Counted from the first letter of the stretch, positions 1 through 11,323 are shown. The stretch: 64,000 nt of DNA from Vagococcus teuberi (GCF_001870205.1 NZ_CP017267.1:1538501-1602500); one strand, 5' to 3'. Made by a program: numbers and translations. The notes: generated from the letters alone by a model not told the origin.

Positions 1-247
1 TAAAAGGTTTCTCAGGTAAGTAATCTCGCTTAATAATACCAATGACTGGTAAATCAACTTTTTCCTTAATCTGTTGAATATCTCTAACTGAATTTGCTCT
101 GATTCCAACCGCTCCAGCTTCCTTTGCTGCTAAAGCTAATAAAGGCATTACACCACCTTCTTTAGTATATAGGGGTTCTCCCGGTAATGCTTGACAGGAA
201 ACAATTAAGCCCTTATGAATTTGCGATAAAAATTCTTCTTTCTTCAT
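1..247 (-). CDS. nanE: N-acetylmannosamine-6-phosphate 2-epimerase, N-terminal part (cut by window edge)
   Basis: The reading frame opens at ATG 245-247 and runs off the left edge, giving about 82 residues. The translation contains [12 protein letters not shown], then [11 protein letters not shown] and [10 protein letters not shown], which are hallmark segments of NanE, the TIM-barrel enzyme that converts ManNAc-6-P to GlcNAc-6-P in sialic acid and amino-sugar catabolism. A GTGGAG ribosome site lies just before the start. It is divergent from an RpiR/SIS regulator at 394, the usual partner of nan genes, so the two probably share the 146-base gap as control region. The remainder of the gene is outside the window, so intactness cannot be judged. 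Confidence 0.9.
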   Translation of the reverse strand, partial: MKKEEFLSQIHKGLIVSCQALPGEPLYTKEGGVMPLLALAAKEAGAVGIRANSVRDIQQIKEKVDLPVIGIIKRDYLPEKPF

Positions 248-393
248 ACTCCACTTTCACTCCGTTTTTGATTTATTTCGGATTTATTCTCCAAAATTAA
301 TTTAGCATACGTTTTCATAAATGTAAATAGATTAGTCAATTTATTTTTTTTATCGTATACTTATAATAGCAACTATATTGATGGAGGATTATT

Positions 394-1212
394 ATGAGCT
401 TTAAACAGCTATTGCAGGATTATTACGGAATATTAACTAAATCAGAGAAAAAAATTGCTGATTATATTACAACTACTAATGAAAAAATTATCCATTCTAC
501 AATGAGTGAAGTCAAACAAGAAACAGGTGTTGGAGACGCTACAATAATTAGATTTTGTCAAAAATTAGGATTTTCTGGCTTTACTGACTTAAAAATAGAA
601 ATTGCTAAAGAAGACTTCACCAACAAAAAAAAACAAAATAATTCGACCTTTTTCTATAGTGATTTTGCTACTAATTTGGCTCATACGTTAAAAATGACAG
701 AAAAGATATTAGATAATCATGCTTTGGATACAGCCATTAATCTTCTAAGCTCGGCCAAAAACATTCATATTTTTGGCATGGGATCAAGCGGGAATACAGC
801 CAATGATTTAGAATCTATGTTTTTAAGAGTCGGCCTTCAAGCTAATGCAAGTATTGATCCCCATTTACAAGCACAAATTGCCTCATTACTAACCAAAGAA
901 GATTTGGTGATTGGATTATCTCTTTCTGGTAAGACTAAGGACACCTATGATTCTTTAAAAATCGCAAAACAAAATCAGGCAACAATTATAGCCATTACAA
1001 ATTATTTGTTATCACCAATCGCTCAATTAGCAGATGTTGTACTTCAAACAACTGTTGATGAATTTTTAGATGGTGGATCAATTGCCGGTAAAATGTCCCA
1101 ATTATATATTTGTGATTTACTAATTAAAGGATATGAAATTAAATATAATGTTGATTCCCTTGAATTAAGAGAAAAAGTACTACGTTCCATTATTGACAAA
1201 CGGCTAGAATAA
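394..1212 (+). CDS. RpiR/MurR-family transcriptional regulator with SIS domain (probable NanR-like)
   Basis: The 272-residue protein has an N-terminal RpiR-type helix-turn-helix (about residues 1-75, with the typical TKSEKKIADYI and VGDATIIRFCQKLGFSGF segments) and a C-terminal SIS sugar-phosphate binding domain (about 105-245, with FGMGSSGNTANDL and GLSLSGKTKDT). Such proteins sense phosphosugars and control amino-sugar genes. It is divergent from nanE, so control of sialic acid or ManNAc use is the natural inference; the ligand is not visible in the sequence. A good GGAGG site (383-387) precedes ATG 394, and a TATAAT box lies at 362-367. Length is normal for the family. Confidence 0.85.
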   Translation: MSFKQLLQDYYGILTKSEKKIADYITTTNEKIIHSTMSEVKQETGVGDATIIRFCQKLGFSGFTDLKIEIAKEDFTNKKKQNNSTFFYSDFATNLAHTLKMTEKILDNHALDTAINLLSSAKNIHIFGMGSSGNTANDLESMFLRVGLQANASIDPHLQAQIASLLTKEDLVIGLSLSGKTKDTYDSLKIAKQNQATIIAITNYLLSPIAQLADVVLQTTVDEFLDGGSIAGKMSQLYICDLLIKGYEIKYNVDSLELREKVLRSIIDKRLE

Positions 1213-1280
1213 TAACTTTTATTACTACACAGAGTAAAACATGTCGTAATATTATCATAAAAACGAAAAGAGGATATCTC

Positions 1281-1574
1281 ATGCAAAAACAAATGTCTAA
1301 CAAGGAGTTTATATGTTGTATTGATAAGCTGATACTTAAAGAAATTCCCAAAAATGAAAAAGCGATACTAACAAAAGCTAAAACAACTCTTGAGAATAAC
1401 AGCTACTTACCACGTGTCGTTTCTGATTTAAGGGCGTCACTTACTCCATTAGCTGTAAGTGGACAGTTATCAAAAGAAACCGGAGAATTGTATCTTACTA
1501 TCACAAATTATCCCTACACTAATAATAATTTGGGTGGCGGATTAATCAGTGTTTTTGGCAATAATTTAAAATAA
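1281..1574 (+). CDS. small protein resembling bacteriocin immunity proteins
   Basis: A 97-residue acidic/basic helical protein with an AGAGGA ribosome site ahead of ATG 1281. The middle (EKAILTKAKTTLEN, then a YLPRVVSDLRASLTPLAVSGQLS segment) is like the four-helix class of pediocin-like bacteriocin immunity proteins, which sit on the inner face of the membrane and protect the producer or a bystander from class IIa bacteriocins. This is from remembered family appearance and is not certain. No bacteriocin precursor (short peptide with a double-glycine leader) is visible next to it, so it would be an orphan immunity gene. It lies 68 bases downstream of the RpiR gene and ends in a bidirectional terminator. 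Confidence 0.45.
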   Translation: MQKQMSNKEFICCIDKLILKEIPKNEKAILTKAKTTLENNSYLPRVVSDLRASLTPLAVSGQLSKETGELYLTITNYPYTNNNLGGGLISVFGNNLK

Positions 1575-1620
1575 TAAAACAAGCTGACCAGGTTAAAATA
1601 GTCCTAGTCAGCTTGTTTTA
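1575..1620. terminator. bidirectional terminator between the immunity-like gene and purD
   Basis: Perfect 14-base inverted repeat: TAAAACAAGCTGAC (1575-1588) pairs with 1607-1620, and the inner bases partly extend the stem. The flanking A and T runs let it work in both directions. The purD stop codon (1618-1620) is inside the right arm, so the terminator directly closes the long pur operon. Confidence 0.85.
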
Positions 1621-2871
1621 TTTTCCAATATCTGTTCGATAATAAAAATCAGTTAACTGTTGTTTAGATAACCATTCATATACTTTTCGTCTCGCTTCTT
1701 CGAGTGTTGCTCCACTACTTTCAGCCATAAATACTCGACCACCATTTGAGACAAGAGAATCATTTTTCTTTGCAACTCCTGCAAAGAAAAGGTTCACTTC
1801 TTTATTCGTTGTATCAATGTTTAAAGGCCTTCCTTTTTCATAACTATTTGGATACCCTTTTGCAGAGACAACAACCCCTAAGTCAAATCCAATATTTTTC
1901 CAAGAAACTTCTAATGATTGATCATCCAAAATAGATTCGATTACTTCAACTAAATCTGTTTCTAATCTTTCAAGCAGTACTTGTGTTTCAGGATCCCCAA
2001 AGCGAGCATTATACTCAATGACTTTCGGACCATCTTTTGTCAGGATTAATCCAGTATATAAAATCCCTTGGAAAGCTCTTCCTTCTTTTTTCATCGCATC
2101 TACTGTTGGGGAAACTATTTTTGATAGTGACGCTTGATACACTGAATCTGTTACATATGGTACTGGAGTAAATACACCCATCCCTCCAGTATTTGGTCCT
2201 TTATCTCCATCAAAAATTGCTTTGTGGTCTTTCGCTGCAACCATTGGGTACACAAAAGAGTCTCCCACAAATGACAATAAAGAAAATTCCTTACCAACTA
2301 AAAACTCTTCAATCACAATTTTAGGTTCTTCACTATCAAAAACATTATTTAATAAATTATCATCAACAGCTTGTGTTGCTTCTTCAATGGTTTGGGCAAT
2401 CACAACACCTTTACCTGCAGCTAATCCATCTGCTTTGATGACAATCGGTAATTCCTGTGTTGATAAATAGGCAATTGCATCATCTCTATCAGTAAATGTT
2501 TCATAATTTGCCGTTGGAATATCATATTTGGCCATTAGTTGTTTTGCAAAATCTTTTGAACCTTCAATAATGGCTGCATTTTTTTTAGGTCCAAACGCTT
2601 TAATCCCTTTTGTCTCTAGAAAATCAACTAATCCATCTATTAAAGGCACTTCAGGTCCGACAAATACCCAACTAATCTCTTTCTCCTGACAAAATGATGC
2701 AATAAATTTTTGATCACTTTCGTTTCTATCTACTAACTGAATCCCATCTATGACCATTCCTGCGTTTCCCGGTAAACAATAGACTGTTTCAACTAGTGGA
2801 CTTTGTAATAATTTTTTACCAATCGCATGCTCGCGTCCACCACTACCAATTACCAATAGTTTTCTTTTCAT
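1618..2871 (-). CDS. purD: phosphoribosylamine-glycine ligase
   Basis: GAR synthetase: joins phosphoribosylamine and glycine with ATP in purine synthesis. The 417-residue protein has the N-terminal GSGGREHA segment, an ATP-grasp domain with VIKADGLAAGKGVVIA, and the C-terminal EYNARFGDPETQVLL metal/ATP site. A TTG codon at 2872-2874 lies directly before ATG 2869-2871; I prefer ATG because the AGGAG site is 9 bases upstream. It is the last gene of the purCSQLFMNHD unit and lies 14 bases after purH. Length is typical of bacterial PurD. Confidence 0.95.
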   Translation of the reverse strand: MKRKLLVIGSGGREHAIGKKLLQSPLVETVYCLPGNAGMVIDGIQLVDRNESDQKFIASFCQEKEISWVFVGPEVPLIDGLVDFLETKGIKAFGPKKNAAIIEGSKDFAKQLMAKYDIPTANYETFTDRDDAIAYLSTQELPIVIKADGLAAGKGVVIAQTIEEATQAVDDNLLNNVFDSEEPKIVIEEFLVGKEFSLLSFVGDSFVYPMVAAKDHKAIFDGDKGPNTGGMGVFTPVPYVTDSVYQASLSKIVSPTVDAMKKEGRAFQGILYTGLILTKDGPKVIEYNARFGDPETQVLLERLETDLVEVIESILDDQSLEVSWKNIGFDLGVVVSAKGYPNSYEKGRPLNIDTTNKEVNLFFAGVAKKNDSLVSNGGRVFMAESSGATLEEARRKVYEWLSKQQLTDFYYRTDIGK

Positions 2872-2885
2872 CAAGTCTTCTCCTC

Positions 2886-4430
2886 TTAATGTTTGAAATG
2901 TCTTGTTCCAGTGACAATCATTGCAATACCATACTCATTTGCTACATCAATTGATTCCTGGTCTTTCACACTACCACCTGGGTGTATGATTGCTTTTATC
3001 CCATGTTTTGCTGCATATTCCACACTATCAGGCATTGGGAAAAAGGCATCACTAGCTAATACAGCACCTTTGGCCAAATCACCTGCTTGATCAACTGCTA
3101 ATTTTACTGACCCGACACGATTCATTTGTCCAGCACCAATACCTAATGTATGGCGAGCGTTACCGACAACAATCGCATTACTTTTTACAGATTTAACCAC
3201 TAGCCACATTTTTTTCAATGCATCAATGTCTTCAGCTGTTGGTAATGTCTCCGTAACAACTGTCCATTCTGTCTCATCGTCAATTTTAGTATCAGACTCT
3301 TGCACTAGTAAACCACCTGAGATACTGACTAATTCCCACTCAGATTGGTTTGGTTTCGTTGTGTCTAATTGAAGCAAACGACGATTTTTCTTTTTCTCTA
3401 ATATCTCTAAAGCGTCAGCTGTAAAACTTGGGGCAATAATAATTTCTAAAAACAATTGATTTAAACTTTCAGCCAAATCAGTATCAATTTCGCGATTAAA
3501 AGCTAGTACGCCACCAAAAATCGAAATCGGATCACTTTCATAAGCTAGGCTGTAAGCTTCATGTATCGTTTTTCCAAAACCAACACCACATGGATTCATA
3601 TGTTTCACAGCAACCACTGTTGGTTCATCAAATTCTTTGACTAAATGTATCGCTGCATTAGCATCTTTATAGTTGTTATAAGATAATTCTTTCCCATGTA
3701 ATTGTTTTGCTGTTCCTATTCCGATTTCTGATTGATTATCATCTGATTGATAGAAATACGCTTTTTGATGATTGTTTTCACCATATCTTAAAGTATCAAC
3801 TTTTGTATAGTTTAGTGACAATTGGTTTGGTAACCCTTTTTCATCATTTTCTTCTGACAAGTAATTAGCGATACTTGCATCATAGTCTGATGTGGTTGCA
3901 AATACTTTTGCTGCTAATGATTGTCTTGTTTTAAGTGTTGTGTCCCCTGCTTCACTCAATTCATTTAAAACAATCTCATAATCACTACTATCAACAACAA
4001 CCGTCACACTAGCAAAGTTTTTCGCCGCACTTCGTAACATACTCGGGCCACCAATATCAATTTGTTCAATCGCTTCATTTTGTGTCACATTAGGTTGAGC
4101 AATGGTTTCTTTAAATGGGTACAAATTGACACACACTAAATCAATCATCTCTATATGGTGTTCTTTTAATGTGTTCATGTGTTCTGAATTATCTCGTCTA
4201 GCCAATAATCCACCATGAATAAATGGATGCAGTGTTTTTACTCGTCCATCAAGCATCTCTGGAAACTTCGTTACTTCTTCCACACTCAAACACTTAATTC
4301 CCTCAAATTCAAGTATTCGTTTTGTTCCGCCAGTTGAAATAATGTCATACCCTAACTTAACTAACTCTTTTGCAAAATCTGCTACACCAGTTTTATCATA
4401 AACGCTAATGAGTGCACGCTTTTTAGACAT
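2886..4430 (-). CDS. purH: bifunctional AICAR transformylase / IMP cyclohydrolase
   Basis: Catalyses the last two steps to IMP. The N-terminal MGS-like cyclohydrolase domain covers about residues 1-200 ([19 protein letters not shown]). The transformylase domain follows, with the catalytic Lys-His pair in [10 protein letters not shown] (K276, H277). It uses 10-formyl-THF, which links it to the folate enzymes of the hut locus in this window. The start ATG (4428-4430) overlaps the end of purN by 8 bases and has a GGAGGA site inside the purN C-terminus, so translation is probably coupled. At 514 residues the length is normal. Confidence 0.97.
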   Translation of the reverse strand: MSKKRALISVYDKTGVADFAKELVKLGYDIISTGGTKRILEFEGIKCLSVEEVTKFPEMLDGRVKTLHPFIHGGLLARRDNSEHMNTLKEHHIEMIDLVCVNLYPFKETIAQPNVTQNEAIEQIDIGGPSMLRSAAKNFASVTVVVDSSDYEIVLNELSEAGDTTLKTRQSLAAKVFATTSDYDASIANYLSEENDEKGLPNQLSLNYTKVDTLRYGENNHQKAYFYQSDDNQSEIGIGTAKQLHGKELSYNNYKDANAAIHLVKEFDEPTVVAVKHMNPCGVGFGKTIHEAYSLAYESDPISIFGGVLAFNREIDTDLAESLNQLFLEIIIAPSFTADALEILEKKKNRRLLQLDTTKPNQSEWELVSISGGLLVQESDTKIDDETEWTVVTETLPTAEDIDALKKMWLVVKSVKSNAIVVGNARHTLGIGAGQMNRVGSVKLAVDQAGDLAKGAVLASDAFFPMPDSVEYAAKHGIKAIIHPGGSVKDQESIDVANEYGIAMIVTGTRHFKH

Positions 4431-5001
4431 TCTTAAATTCCTCCAAGATAAATTGATTTAAAATAATTGGTAATACATGATGCTCTAATTGATGCATCTC
4501 TTCCTCAAATTCTTCTAAAGAAAGCTCACGGTTAATTGCTAAACTTTCTTGATAGATAATTGGGCCAGTATCCACACCTTCATCCACTAAATGAATCGTC
4601 ACACCAGTCTTTTCATCAGTGCTTTCATAGGCTTCTTTTATGCTTTTATTTCCCGGATATTTTGGTAATAAGGATGGATGCAAGTTAATGATTTTCTTTT
4701 TATATTGATTCAAAAGTGTTGGGCCGATAATTTTCATATAGCCTGCTAACACAATGAGATCTATTTCTTCATTTTCTAGCATCGTCAAAATGTTTTGTTC
4801 GTACTCTTCTTTTGTCTGATGTACCTTTTTTTCCATCACAAAATAAGGCACATCATACTTTTTTGCTCGTTCAATCACGTAGGCATCTTTTTTATCACAA
4901 AATAAACAGACCAATGTTCCAGCAATATTTCCTTGTTGACTCGCTTTAACTATTGCTTCAAAATTTGATCCGTTTCCTGAAGCAAAAATGGCAAATCTCA
5001 T
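4423..5001 (-). CDS. purN: phosphoribosylglycinamide formyltransferase (folate dependent)
   Basis: GAR transformylase using 10-formyl-THF. The 192-residue protein has the N-terminal [12 protein letters not shown] substrate loop, [12 protein letters not shown] with the conserved His, and [17 protein letters not shown], all signature PurN segments. ATG 4999-5001 overlaps the purM stop (TGA 4998-5000) in an ATGA arrangement, indicating translational coupling. No formate-dependent PurT is seen here, so formyl-THF supply matters for this operon. Confidence 0.97.
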   Translation of the reverse strand: MRFAIFASGNGSNFEAIVKASQQGNIAGTLVCLFCDKKDAYVIERAKKYDVPYFVMEKKVHQTKEEYEQNILTMLENEEIDLIVLAGYMKIIGPTLLNQYKKKIINLHPSLLPKYPGNKSIKEAYESTDEKTGVTIHLVDEGVDTGPIIYQESLAINRELSLEEFEEEMHQLEHHVLPIILNQFILEEFKNV

Positions 5002-6044
5002 CGACTCTCTCCTTTAATGTGAACAGATCCTGTCGCACCTAGTTCAACTTGTCCAATTGTATAAGCAAGTTCATCATGATCATTGATATAGTCTAAAACT
5101 GTCTGAGCATCTCTTTTATCAACTGCTAGTACCATACCAATTCCCATATTAAATGTACTAAACATATCTTTTTCGCTGATATTTCCAAGTTTTTGTAAAC
5201 AATCAAAAATAGGTAGTACTGGCCACGTGCCTTTTGTTATAGTGGCTGATATATTCTCTGGTAACATTCTAGGAATATTTTCATAGAAACCTCCACCAGT
5301 AATATGAGCAATGCCTTTAATTTTTTGCATTTTAATTAATGGTAAAACACTTTTTATGTAAAGTTTTGTTGGCGTTAATAACACATCACCTAAAGTTTTT
5401 CCATTTAACTCATCTAAAACTGTATCTAAAGAAAAATCATGATCTTTAAATAAGATTTGTCTGACTAGTGAAAAACCATTTGAATGAATCCCACTTGATG
5501 CAACGCCGATTAATACATCACCTTCAGAAATAGTTGATGAATCGATTAATTCTGATTTTTCTGCCAATCCAACCGCAAATCCAGCTAAATCATAATCGCT
5601 TTCACCATACATATCAGGCATCTCAGCTGTTTCGCCACCAATTAAAGCCATTTTGGATTCCACACAGCCCTTGGCTACACCTTCAATAATTTTTTCGATT
5701 TTTTCAGGATAGTTTTTTCCTGTAGCAATATAATCTAAAAAGAACAAAGGTTCCGCTCCTTGAGCTAAAATGTCGTTCGCACACATGGCAACACAATCAA
5801 TCCCTATTGTGTCATGTTTGTCTGCTTCAATGGCAATCATTAATTTTGTTCCCACACCATCTGTTCCAGAAACAAGGACAGGCTCTTTCACATGATACTG
5901 ACTTAAATCAAAGCAGCCACCAAATCCACCTAATACACTCATCATCCCTAAACGCTCTGTTTTTTTTGTGTGAGCTTTAATTCTTTCTACGACTTCGTAT
6001 CCTGCTTCAACATTGACTCCTGATTTTTCATATGCTGTTGACAT
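4998..6044 (-). CDS. purM: phosphoribosylformylglycinamidine cyclo-ligase
   Basis: AIR synthetase, ring closure of FGAM to AIR. The open frame runs back to 6140, but that extension overlaps purF and has no family resemblance. The PurM N-terminus ([19 protein letters not shown]) starts at ATG 6042-6044 with an AAGGAGG site just ahead, formed by the last codons of purF. Visible motifs are [22 protein letters not shown] and [13 protein letters not shown]. The 348-residue length fits the family. It lies one base after the purF stop. Confidence 0.96.
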   Translation of the reverse strand: MSTAYEKSGVNVEAGYEVVERIKAHTKKTERLGMMSVLGGFGGCFDLSQYHVKEPVLVSGTDGVGTKLMIAIEADKHDTIGIDCVAMCANDILAQGAEPLFFLDYIATGKNYPEKIEKIIEGVAKGCVESKMALIGGETAEMPDMYGESDYDLAGFAVGLAEKSELIDSSTISEGDVLIGVASSGIHSNGFSLVRQILFKDHDFSLDTVLDELNGKTLGDVLLTPTKLYIKSVLPLIKMQKIKGIAHITGGGFYENIPRMLPENISATITKGTWPVLPIFDCLQKLGNISEKDMFSTFNMGIGMVLAVDKRDAQTVLDYINDHDELAYTIGQVELGATGSVHIKGESR

Positions 6045-6045
6045 A

Positions 6046-7464
6046 CTAGTCCTCCTTGTTTTCTCTGTATTCATAATCATATAAAGGTGTAGGGTAATCA
6101 CCATTGAAATACGCCATACATAACCCGTTGTAAGGGGCATCTAACTTTAATCCAATCGAGTTAATCAAACCTTCTTCTGTTAAAAATTCTAACGAATCAG
6201 CTTCAATAATTTCTCTAATTTTATCTGTTGAATAATTTGCAGCAATTAATTCTTCTTTTGTTTGAATATCAATCCCATAAAAACATGGATATGCTAATGG
6301 AGGTGATGAAATTCTAACATGAACTTCTGTTGCACCAGCCTCTTTTAACAAACGAACAATACGTTTTGATGTTGTCCCACGAACGATTGAATCATCCACT
6401 AAAATCACGCGTTTTCCTTCCACAACACCACGAACAGCAGATAGTTTTAATCGAACACCTTCTTCTCGCAGTTCTTGTGTTGGTTGAATAAACGTTCTAG
6501 CGACATATTGGTTTTTTACTAATCCCATTTCATAAGGAATAGAACTTGCTTCAGCATACCCACTAGCCGCTGAAAGAGAACTATTAGGCACACCAATGAC
6601 CATATCTGCTTCAACAGGATGTTCTTTAGCTAATGTTTTTCCCATGCGTTTACGAGCAGAGTGAACATTAATTCCTTTGATGTTTGAATCAGGTCGTGCA
6701 AAGTAAATGTACTCCATTGAACAAATTGAATACATCGTCTCATCAGTGTAACGATAGCTTTTTAATCCGTTATCGCTAATCTCTATAATTTCACCAGGTT
6801 CGACATCTCTGACAAACGTTGCACCAATTGTATCTAAAGCACACGTTTCACTTGTTACGACGTAAGCACCATTACTCATACGACCAATAGATAAAGGACG
6901 AAAAGCATTTGGATCAAGCGTTGCATACATGGCGTCATCAGTTAGCAGTAAATAAGCAAAACCACCTTTGACAATATTTAATGCTTCAGATAATTTGTCG
7001 ATGAATGTGTCTTTATTACTACGACGAATTAAGTGCATCAAGATTTCTGTATCAGAATTAGAATGAAAAATCGCCCCATCTTCTTCTAATTCTTTACGTA
7101 ACGTTTTAGCATTAATCAAATTTCCATTATGAGCTAATGCAATTTCAGCATTGTAAAAGCGAAATAAAAAGGGCTGAATGTTAATAATATCTCCCTCGCC
7201 ACTTGTTCCATAACGCACATGACCAATCGCAGAGTGGCCTTTTAATTGTGTTAATAAATCAGGGTTAGCAAATACCTCATGCAATAACCCTAATCCTCGA
7301 TGACCATGCAGGCGATTGTTCTCTAATGACACAATCCCTGCACCTTCTTGTCCTCTATGTTGTAAACTATGTAAGCCATAATAAGTCATTTGACTGGCAT
7401 CTTTATGGTTCCATACACCAAACACACCACATTCTTCATTTATCCCTTTTATTTCATGAGACAT
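6046..7464 (-). CDS. purF: amidophosphoribosyltransferase
   Basis: First committed step: PRPP plus glutamine to phosphoribosylamine. I start at ATG 7462-7464, preceded by GGAGGAAG, giving an 11-residue propeptide before the N-terminal nucleophile Cys12 ([11 protein letters not shown]). The class II glutaminase domain is followed by a PRTase domain with the PRPP loop [16 protein letters not shown]. In the cluster-type PurF of Bacillus the C-terminus carries a CxxC pair for a 4Fe-4S cluster; here the segment reads GLCMAYFNG, so the second Cys is Tyr. This looks like a cluster-free, oxygen-stable form. The gene overlaps purL by 16 bases. Confidence 0.96.
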   Translation of the reverse strand: MSHEIKGINEECGVFGVWNHKDASQMTYYGLHSLQHRGQEGAGIVSLENNRLHGHRGLGLLHEVFANPDLLTQLKGHSAIGHVRYGTSGEGDIINIQPFLFRFYNAEIALAHNGNLINAKTLRKELEEDGAIFHSNSDTEILMHLIRRSNKDTFIDKLSEALNIVKGGFAYLLLTDDAMYATLDPNAFRPLSIGRMSNGAYVVTSETCALDTIGATFVRDVEPGEIIEISDNGLKSYRYTDETMYSICSMEYIYFARPDSNIKGINVHSARKRMGKTLAKEHPVEADMVIGVPNSSLSAASGYAEASSIPYEMGLVKNQYVARTFIQPTQELREEGVRLKLSAVRGVVEGKRVILVDDSIVRGTTSKRIVRLLKEAGATEVHVRISSPPLAYPCFYGIDIQTKEELIAANYSTDKIREIIEADSLEFLTEEGLINSIGLKLDAPYNGLCMAYFNGDYPTPLYDYEYRENKED

Positions 7465-9671
7465 GGTATTGCTTCCTCCCATACTTCTTTGGCTTTTGCA
7501 ACTGGTAATTCTAATGAATCGTCGGCTGTACTAACTTTTATCACACCATCATTTGTCACTTTTCCTAATAAAGTAGCATCTTTCTTTAATACAGATTCAA
7601 ATGCATCTTTATCTTCAGGTGACACGCTGACAACGAATCGTCCTGATGTCTCGGCAAACACTAATTCTGTTGCTAGGTTCGTCTTAATATCAACACCTAA
7701 TCCATTTCCAAATGTTGATTCAATCACACTAATTAATAGCCCACCTTCAGCACAGTCATGAGCACTTTTTACATAACCTGATTGAATAGCTTGTAATAAT
7801 TTAGCTTGAATGACTACTTCTTCTTCTAAATCAACAGCTGATATAGTCCCTGAAATCTTACCAGTTAATAATTTTTGAATTTCGCTACCTGAAAAATCAG
7901 CATTCGTTTCACCTAACACATAAATCAAATCTGATGCTTCTTTAAAATCTTGAGTTGTAACATGGGATAAATCCTCAACTACGCCAACCATTCCTATCAT
8001 AGGTGTTGGGTAGATAGACTGATTATTCGTTTCATTGTATAACGAAACATTACCTGAAATAACGGGCGTATCAAATGCTTCACACGCTCGAGCAATTCCT
8101 CTTGCTGCTTGATCTAACTCATAGAATCCTTCAGGTTTTTCTGGTGAACCAAAGTTTAAACAGTCTGTAATAGCTAATGGTCTTGCACCACTTGCCACAA
8201 TATTTCTAGCTGCTTCACTCACCGCCATTTTTCCGCCTTCTTTTGGATCTAAATACAAGTATCTCGCATTACAATCAGTTGTCATCGCAAGAGCTTTTTG
8301 TGTTCCTCTTACACGTAGGACAGCAGCATCACTACCAGGACCTACAACAGTATTAGTACGAACTTGTGAGTCATATGTTCCGTATAATGATTGTTTTGAC
8401 GCAATAGTTGGTTGGGCTAAAAGAGATAATGTTGTTTGTTTAAAGTCTTTTATTTTAGGTTTATATGCTTCTTGTTTTTCAAATTCAATGATGCGTTTTG
8501 GTTTTTCTTGTTCGTTATGATACACCGGCGCATCTTCCGCTAACGAGTCAACAGGAATATCCGCGACTTTTTCTCCTTGGAAAAATAATTTATAACGCTT
8601 GTCCATTGTTACATGACCAATTGTTACAGCATCTAAACCGTAAGATTCAAATAATTCGATGACTTGTTGTTCTTTTCCTTTTTTGATACAAAGTAACATT
8701 CTTTCTTGTGACTCAGATAACATCATTTCATAAGGTGTCATGTCTGTTTCACGTTGTGGCACGTCATCTAAGTAAAGTTCTAATCCTGATCCAGCTTTTG
8801 ACGCCATCTCTGAACTTGAAGAAACCAAACCAGCCGCACCCATATCTTGAATTCCGACTAAACAATCTGAATGATTTAAAATCAAATCAAGACACGCTTC
8901 CATTAAGCCTTTTTCCATGAATGGATCGCCTACTTGTACCGCAGAACGTTGTTGTTCTTCACCTTCTACAAACTCAACTGACGCAAACGTTGCACCATGA
9001 ATCCCATCTCGTCCTGTTTTTGCTCCAACGTACATGATTGGATTACCAATTCCTTTTGCTTGTCCTTTTTGGATGTCTTCATGTCTAATTAAACCAACAC
9101 ACATCGCATTCACTAGTGGGTTGCCTTCATAACACGTGTCAAACGCAATCTCGCCACCAACAGTTGGTATCCCAATACTATTACCATAGCCACCAATCCC
9201 CGCGACTACTTTTTCAATTAAATATTTAGTACGATTAGTTTTAATTTCACCAAAACGTAAAGAATTCAACATGGCAATCGGTCTAGCACCCATACTAAAA
9301 ATATCACGAATAATTCCACCAACTCCTGTAGCTGCCCCTTCATAAGGTTCAACCGCTGATGGATGATTGTGACTTTCTGCTTTAAACACAACAGCTAACC
9401 CATCTCCAATATCCACAATCCCAGCACCTTCACCAGGCCCTTGTAAAACATGTTGGTTCGATGTTGGAAAATGTTTTAGCACAGGTTTACTATTTTTATA
9501 AGAACAATGCTCACTCCACATGACAGCAAACAAACCTGTTTCTGTGTAGTTGGGTAAACGACCTAAAATCGAATCAGCTATGTACTCATACTCAGAGTCT
9601 TTCAAACCCCATTCTTGATAAATCTTAGATTCTTTCACTTCTTCTGGAGTCATTGTTTGTGCTTTTACCAT
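7449..9671 (-). CDS. purL: phosphoribosylformylglycinamidine synthase subunit PurL
   Basis: Synthetase subunit of FGAM synthase, which works with PurQ (glutaminase) and PurS (linker). The 740-residue length marks the small PurL type that needs separate PurQ and PurS; both are encoded directly upstream. Motifs include [41 protein letters not shown] and the second-half [17 protein letters not shown] and [10 protein letters not shown] segments. The start at 9669-9671 is one base after the purQ stop. The 3' end overlaps the purF start, as is common in Firmicute pur operons. Confidence 0.97.
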   Translation of the reverse strand: MVKAQTMTPEEVKESKIYQEWGLKDSEYEYIADSILGRLPNYTETGLFAVMWSEHCSYKNSKPVLKHFPTSNQHVLQGPGEGAGIVDIGDGLAVVFKAESHNHPSAVEPYEGAATGVGGIIRDIFSMGARPIAMLNSLRFGEIKTNRTKYLIEKVVAGIGGYGNSIGIPTVGGEIAFDTCYEGNPLVNAMCVGLIRHEDIQKGQAKGIGNPIMYVGAKTGRDGIHGATFASVEFVEGEEQQRSAVQVGDPFMEKGLMEACLDLILNHSDCLVGIQDMGAAGLVSSSSEMASKAGSGLELYLDDVPQRETDMTPYEMMLSESQERMLLCIKKGKEQQVIELFESYGLDAVTIGHVTMDKRYKLFFQGEKVADIPVDSLAEDAPVYHNEQEKPKRIIEFEKQEAYKPKIKDFKQTTLSLLAQPTIASKQSLYGTYDSQVRTNTVVGPGSDAAVLRVRGTQKALAMTTDCNARYLYLDPKEGGKMAVSEAARNIVASGARPLAITDCLNFGSPEKPEGFYELDQAARGIARACEAFDTPVISGNVSLYNETNNQSIYPTPMIGMVGVVEDLSHVTTQDFKEASDLIYVLGETNADFSGSEIQKLLTGKISGTISAVDLEEEVVIQAKLLQAIQSGYVKSAHDCAEGGLLISVIESTFGNGLGVDIKTNLATELVFAETSGRFVVSVSPEDKDAFESVLKKDATLLGKVTNDGVIKVSTADDSLELPVAKAKEVWEEAIPCLMK

Positions 9672-9672
9672 G

Positions 9673-10353
9673 TTATGCCGTCACCTTTCTTAAATGATTT
9701 ACGATTGATTGAAATAGTTTTTTGCCATCAGAACTACCTAATAAATCTTCCATCGCGCGTTCTGGATGGGGCATTAAACCAATAATATTTCCTTCCTTAT
9801 TTGTAATGCCTGCAATGTCTTCCACACTGCCATTTGGATTTGTTTTTTCATAAGTAAAAATAATTTGATTATTTTCTTTTAATTCTTTTAAAGTTGCATT
9901 GTCACAGTAATAATTTCCTTCACCGTGAGCAATCGGTAAGGTAATGATTTCATCTTGTTCATATTCATTTGTAAACATTGTTTGATTATTCTTCACTTTT
10001 AATGGTTGCATGCCACAAATGAATTTCAGCGATGTGTTATTTAATAAAACACCTGGTAAAAGACCTGTCTCTGTTAAGATTTGGAATCCATTGCATGTGC
10101 CAAAGACTGGTTTTCCTTCACTGGCAAACTGTTTTACTGCTTCCATCACTGGACTTGATTTAGCAATAGCCCCACATCTTAAGTAATCACCATAAGAAAA
10201 ACCACCTGGCAATAAAATAACGTCATACTCTGACAAGTCAGTTGCTCTGTGTGACACATATTCGGCTTCTTCACCAATCACATCTTGAATAGCTAACAAT
10301 AAATCTTGATCACCATTTGAACCAGGGAATACTACTACACCAAATTTTGCCAT
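9673..10353 (-). CDS. purQ: phosphoribosylformylglycinamidine synthase subunit PurQ (glutaminase)
   Basis: Class I glutamine amidotransferase that feeds ammonia to PurL. The 226-residue protein contains the nucleophile Cys87 in [11 protein letters not shown] and the His/Glu part of the triad in [10 protein letters not shown]. The oxyanion strand segment [17 protein letters not shown] is also typical. It lies 2 bases from purS and 1 base from purL, in the usual S-Q-L order. Confidence 0.97.
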   Translation of the reverse strand: MAKFGVVVFPGSNGDQDLLLAIQDVIGEEAEYVSHRATDLSEYDVILLPGGFSYGDYLRCGAIAKSSPVMEAVKQFASEGKPVFGTCNGFQILTETGLLPGVLLNNTSLKFICGMQPLKVKNNQTMFTNEYEQDEIITLPIAHGEGNYYCDNATLKELKENNQIIFTYEKTNPNGSVEDIAGITNKEGNIIGLMPHPERAMEDLLGSSDGKKLFQSIVNHLRKVTA

Positions 10354-10355
10354 GA

Positions 10356-10607
10356 TTAGTTAACCTCCGTAACAGTAAAGTCATAGGTCTCCATGTTTGG
10401 ATTAGCTAATAAATTATCACTAATCTTATCAACTTTTGCTTCAGCATCTTGTTTGCTATCTGCTTTAATCACAAAATCAAATACTTTTCCCACGCGAATA
10501 TCTGATACACCATCTTCACCTAAACGTTTGATAGCTCCTTCAATAACTGCAGCTTGTGGATCTAAAATGGATGCTTTGTAGTTTACATACACTCTTACTT
10601 TAAACAT
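10356..10607 (-). CDS. purS: phosphoribosylformylglycinamidine synthase subunit PurS
   Basis: Small 83-residue bridging subunit of the PurSQL complex. It shows [15 protein letters not shown] at the start, then [20 protein letters not shown], as in known PurS proteins. It sits directly between purC and purQ with 2-base gaps on both sides, so it is part of one tightly packed message. Confidence 0.95.
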   Translation of the reverse strand: MFKVRVYVNYKASILDPQAAVIEGAIKRLGEDGVSDIRVGKVFDFVIKADSKQDAEAKVDKISDNLLANPNMETYDFTVTEVN

Positions 10608-10609
10608 GA

Positions 10610-11323
10610 TTATTCTCCTTTTCTTTCGTTTAATCGTTTTTCAACTTCTTTATATACACTCATCAAATCTCCAATGTCTTTTCGGTAAACGTCTTTATCT
10701 AATGATTTGTTCGTCTTATCATCCCATAAACGACACGTATCTGGTGTTACCTCATCTGCTAGAATAATGCGTCCGTCACTATCTCGTCCAAACTCTAATT
10801 TAAAATCAACTAATGTCAATCCAATAGATGAAAACAATTCTTTTAGACAATCATTAATTGTAAAAGCTTGTTCTTTAATAAAAGCCACTTCTTCTTTTGT
10901 TGCAATATCTAAATAATCAATATGATCTTCATTCATAAATGGATCATCCAAGGCATCGTCTTTATAATAAAACTCAAGAATTGGTTTTGGTAAGATCGTT
11001 CCTTCTTTTATACCAAAACGCTTTGAAAAACTTCCTGCTGCAATGTTTCGAACGACGACTTCAAGCGGAATTATTGTCACAGCTTTAACTAACTGCTCAT
11101 TCTCACTAAGTTGCTTAATCCAATGATGTGCCACTCCTTTTGAAGATAGATATCGAAACACTTCAGAACTAATTGAATTATTCAATTGACCTTTACCAAT
11201 AATTTCATCTTTCTTTTTACCATTTAATGCCGTTGCCTGATCTAGATAAACCAACCTTAACTCATTTTCTTTTTCTGTCGAATGTACGCTTTTAGCCTTA
11301 CCTAAATATAAAACTTCTGACAT
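10610..11323 (-). CDS. purC: SAICAR synthetase
   Basis: Joins CAIR and aspartate using ATP. The family N-terminus is (M)SEVLYLGKAKSVH; I therefore start at ATG 11321-11323, which has an AAAGGAAG site 7 bases upstream, and not at the earlier in-frame ATGs around 11340. This gives 237 residues, a normal length. Motifs VPLEVVVRNIAAGSFSKR (in IPLEVVVRN form) and DFKLEFGRDSDGRIILADEVTPD are present. It is the first gene of the purCSQLFMNHD unit, and its promoter with a PurBox lies about 65 bases upstream. Confidence 0.96.
   Translation of the reverse strand: MSEVLYLGKAKSVHSTEKENELRLVYLDQATALNGKKKDEIIGKGQLNNSISSEVFRYLSSKGVAHHWIKQLSENEQLVKAVTIIPLEVVVRNIAAGSFSKRFGIKEGTILPKPILEFYYKDDALDDPFMNEDHIDYLDIATKEEVAFIKEQAFTINDCLKELFSSIGLTLVDFKLEFGRDSDGRIILADEVTPDTCRLWDDKTNKSLDKDVYRKDIGDLMSVYKEVEKRLNERKGE

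Noticed and set aside
6045-6140. Longer N-terminus for PurM
   Set aside because: The extension overlaps purF, is not PurM-like, and the AAGGAGG site sits before the internal ATG.
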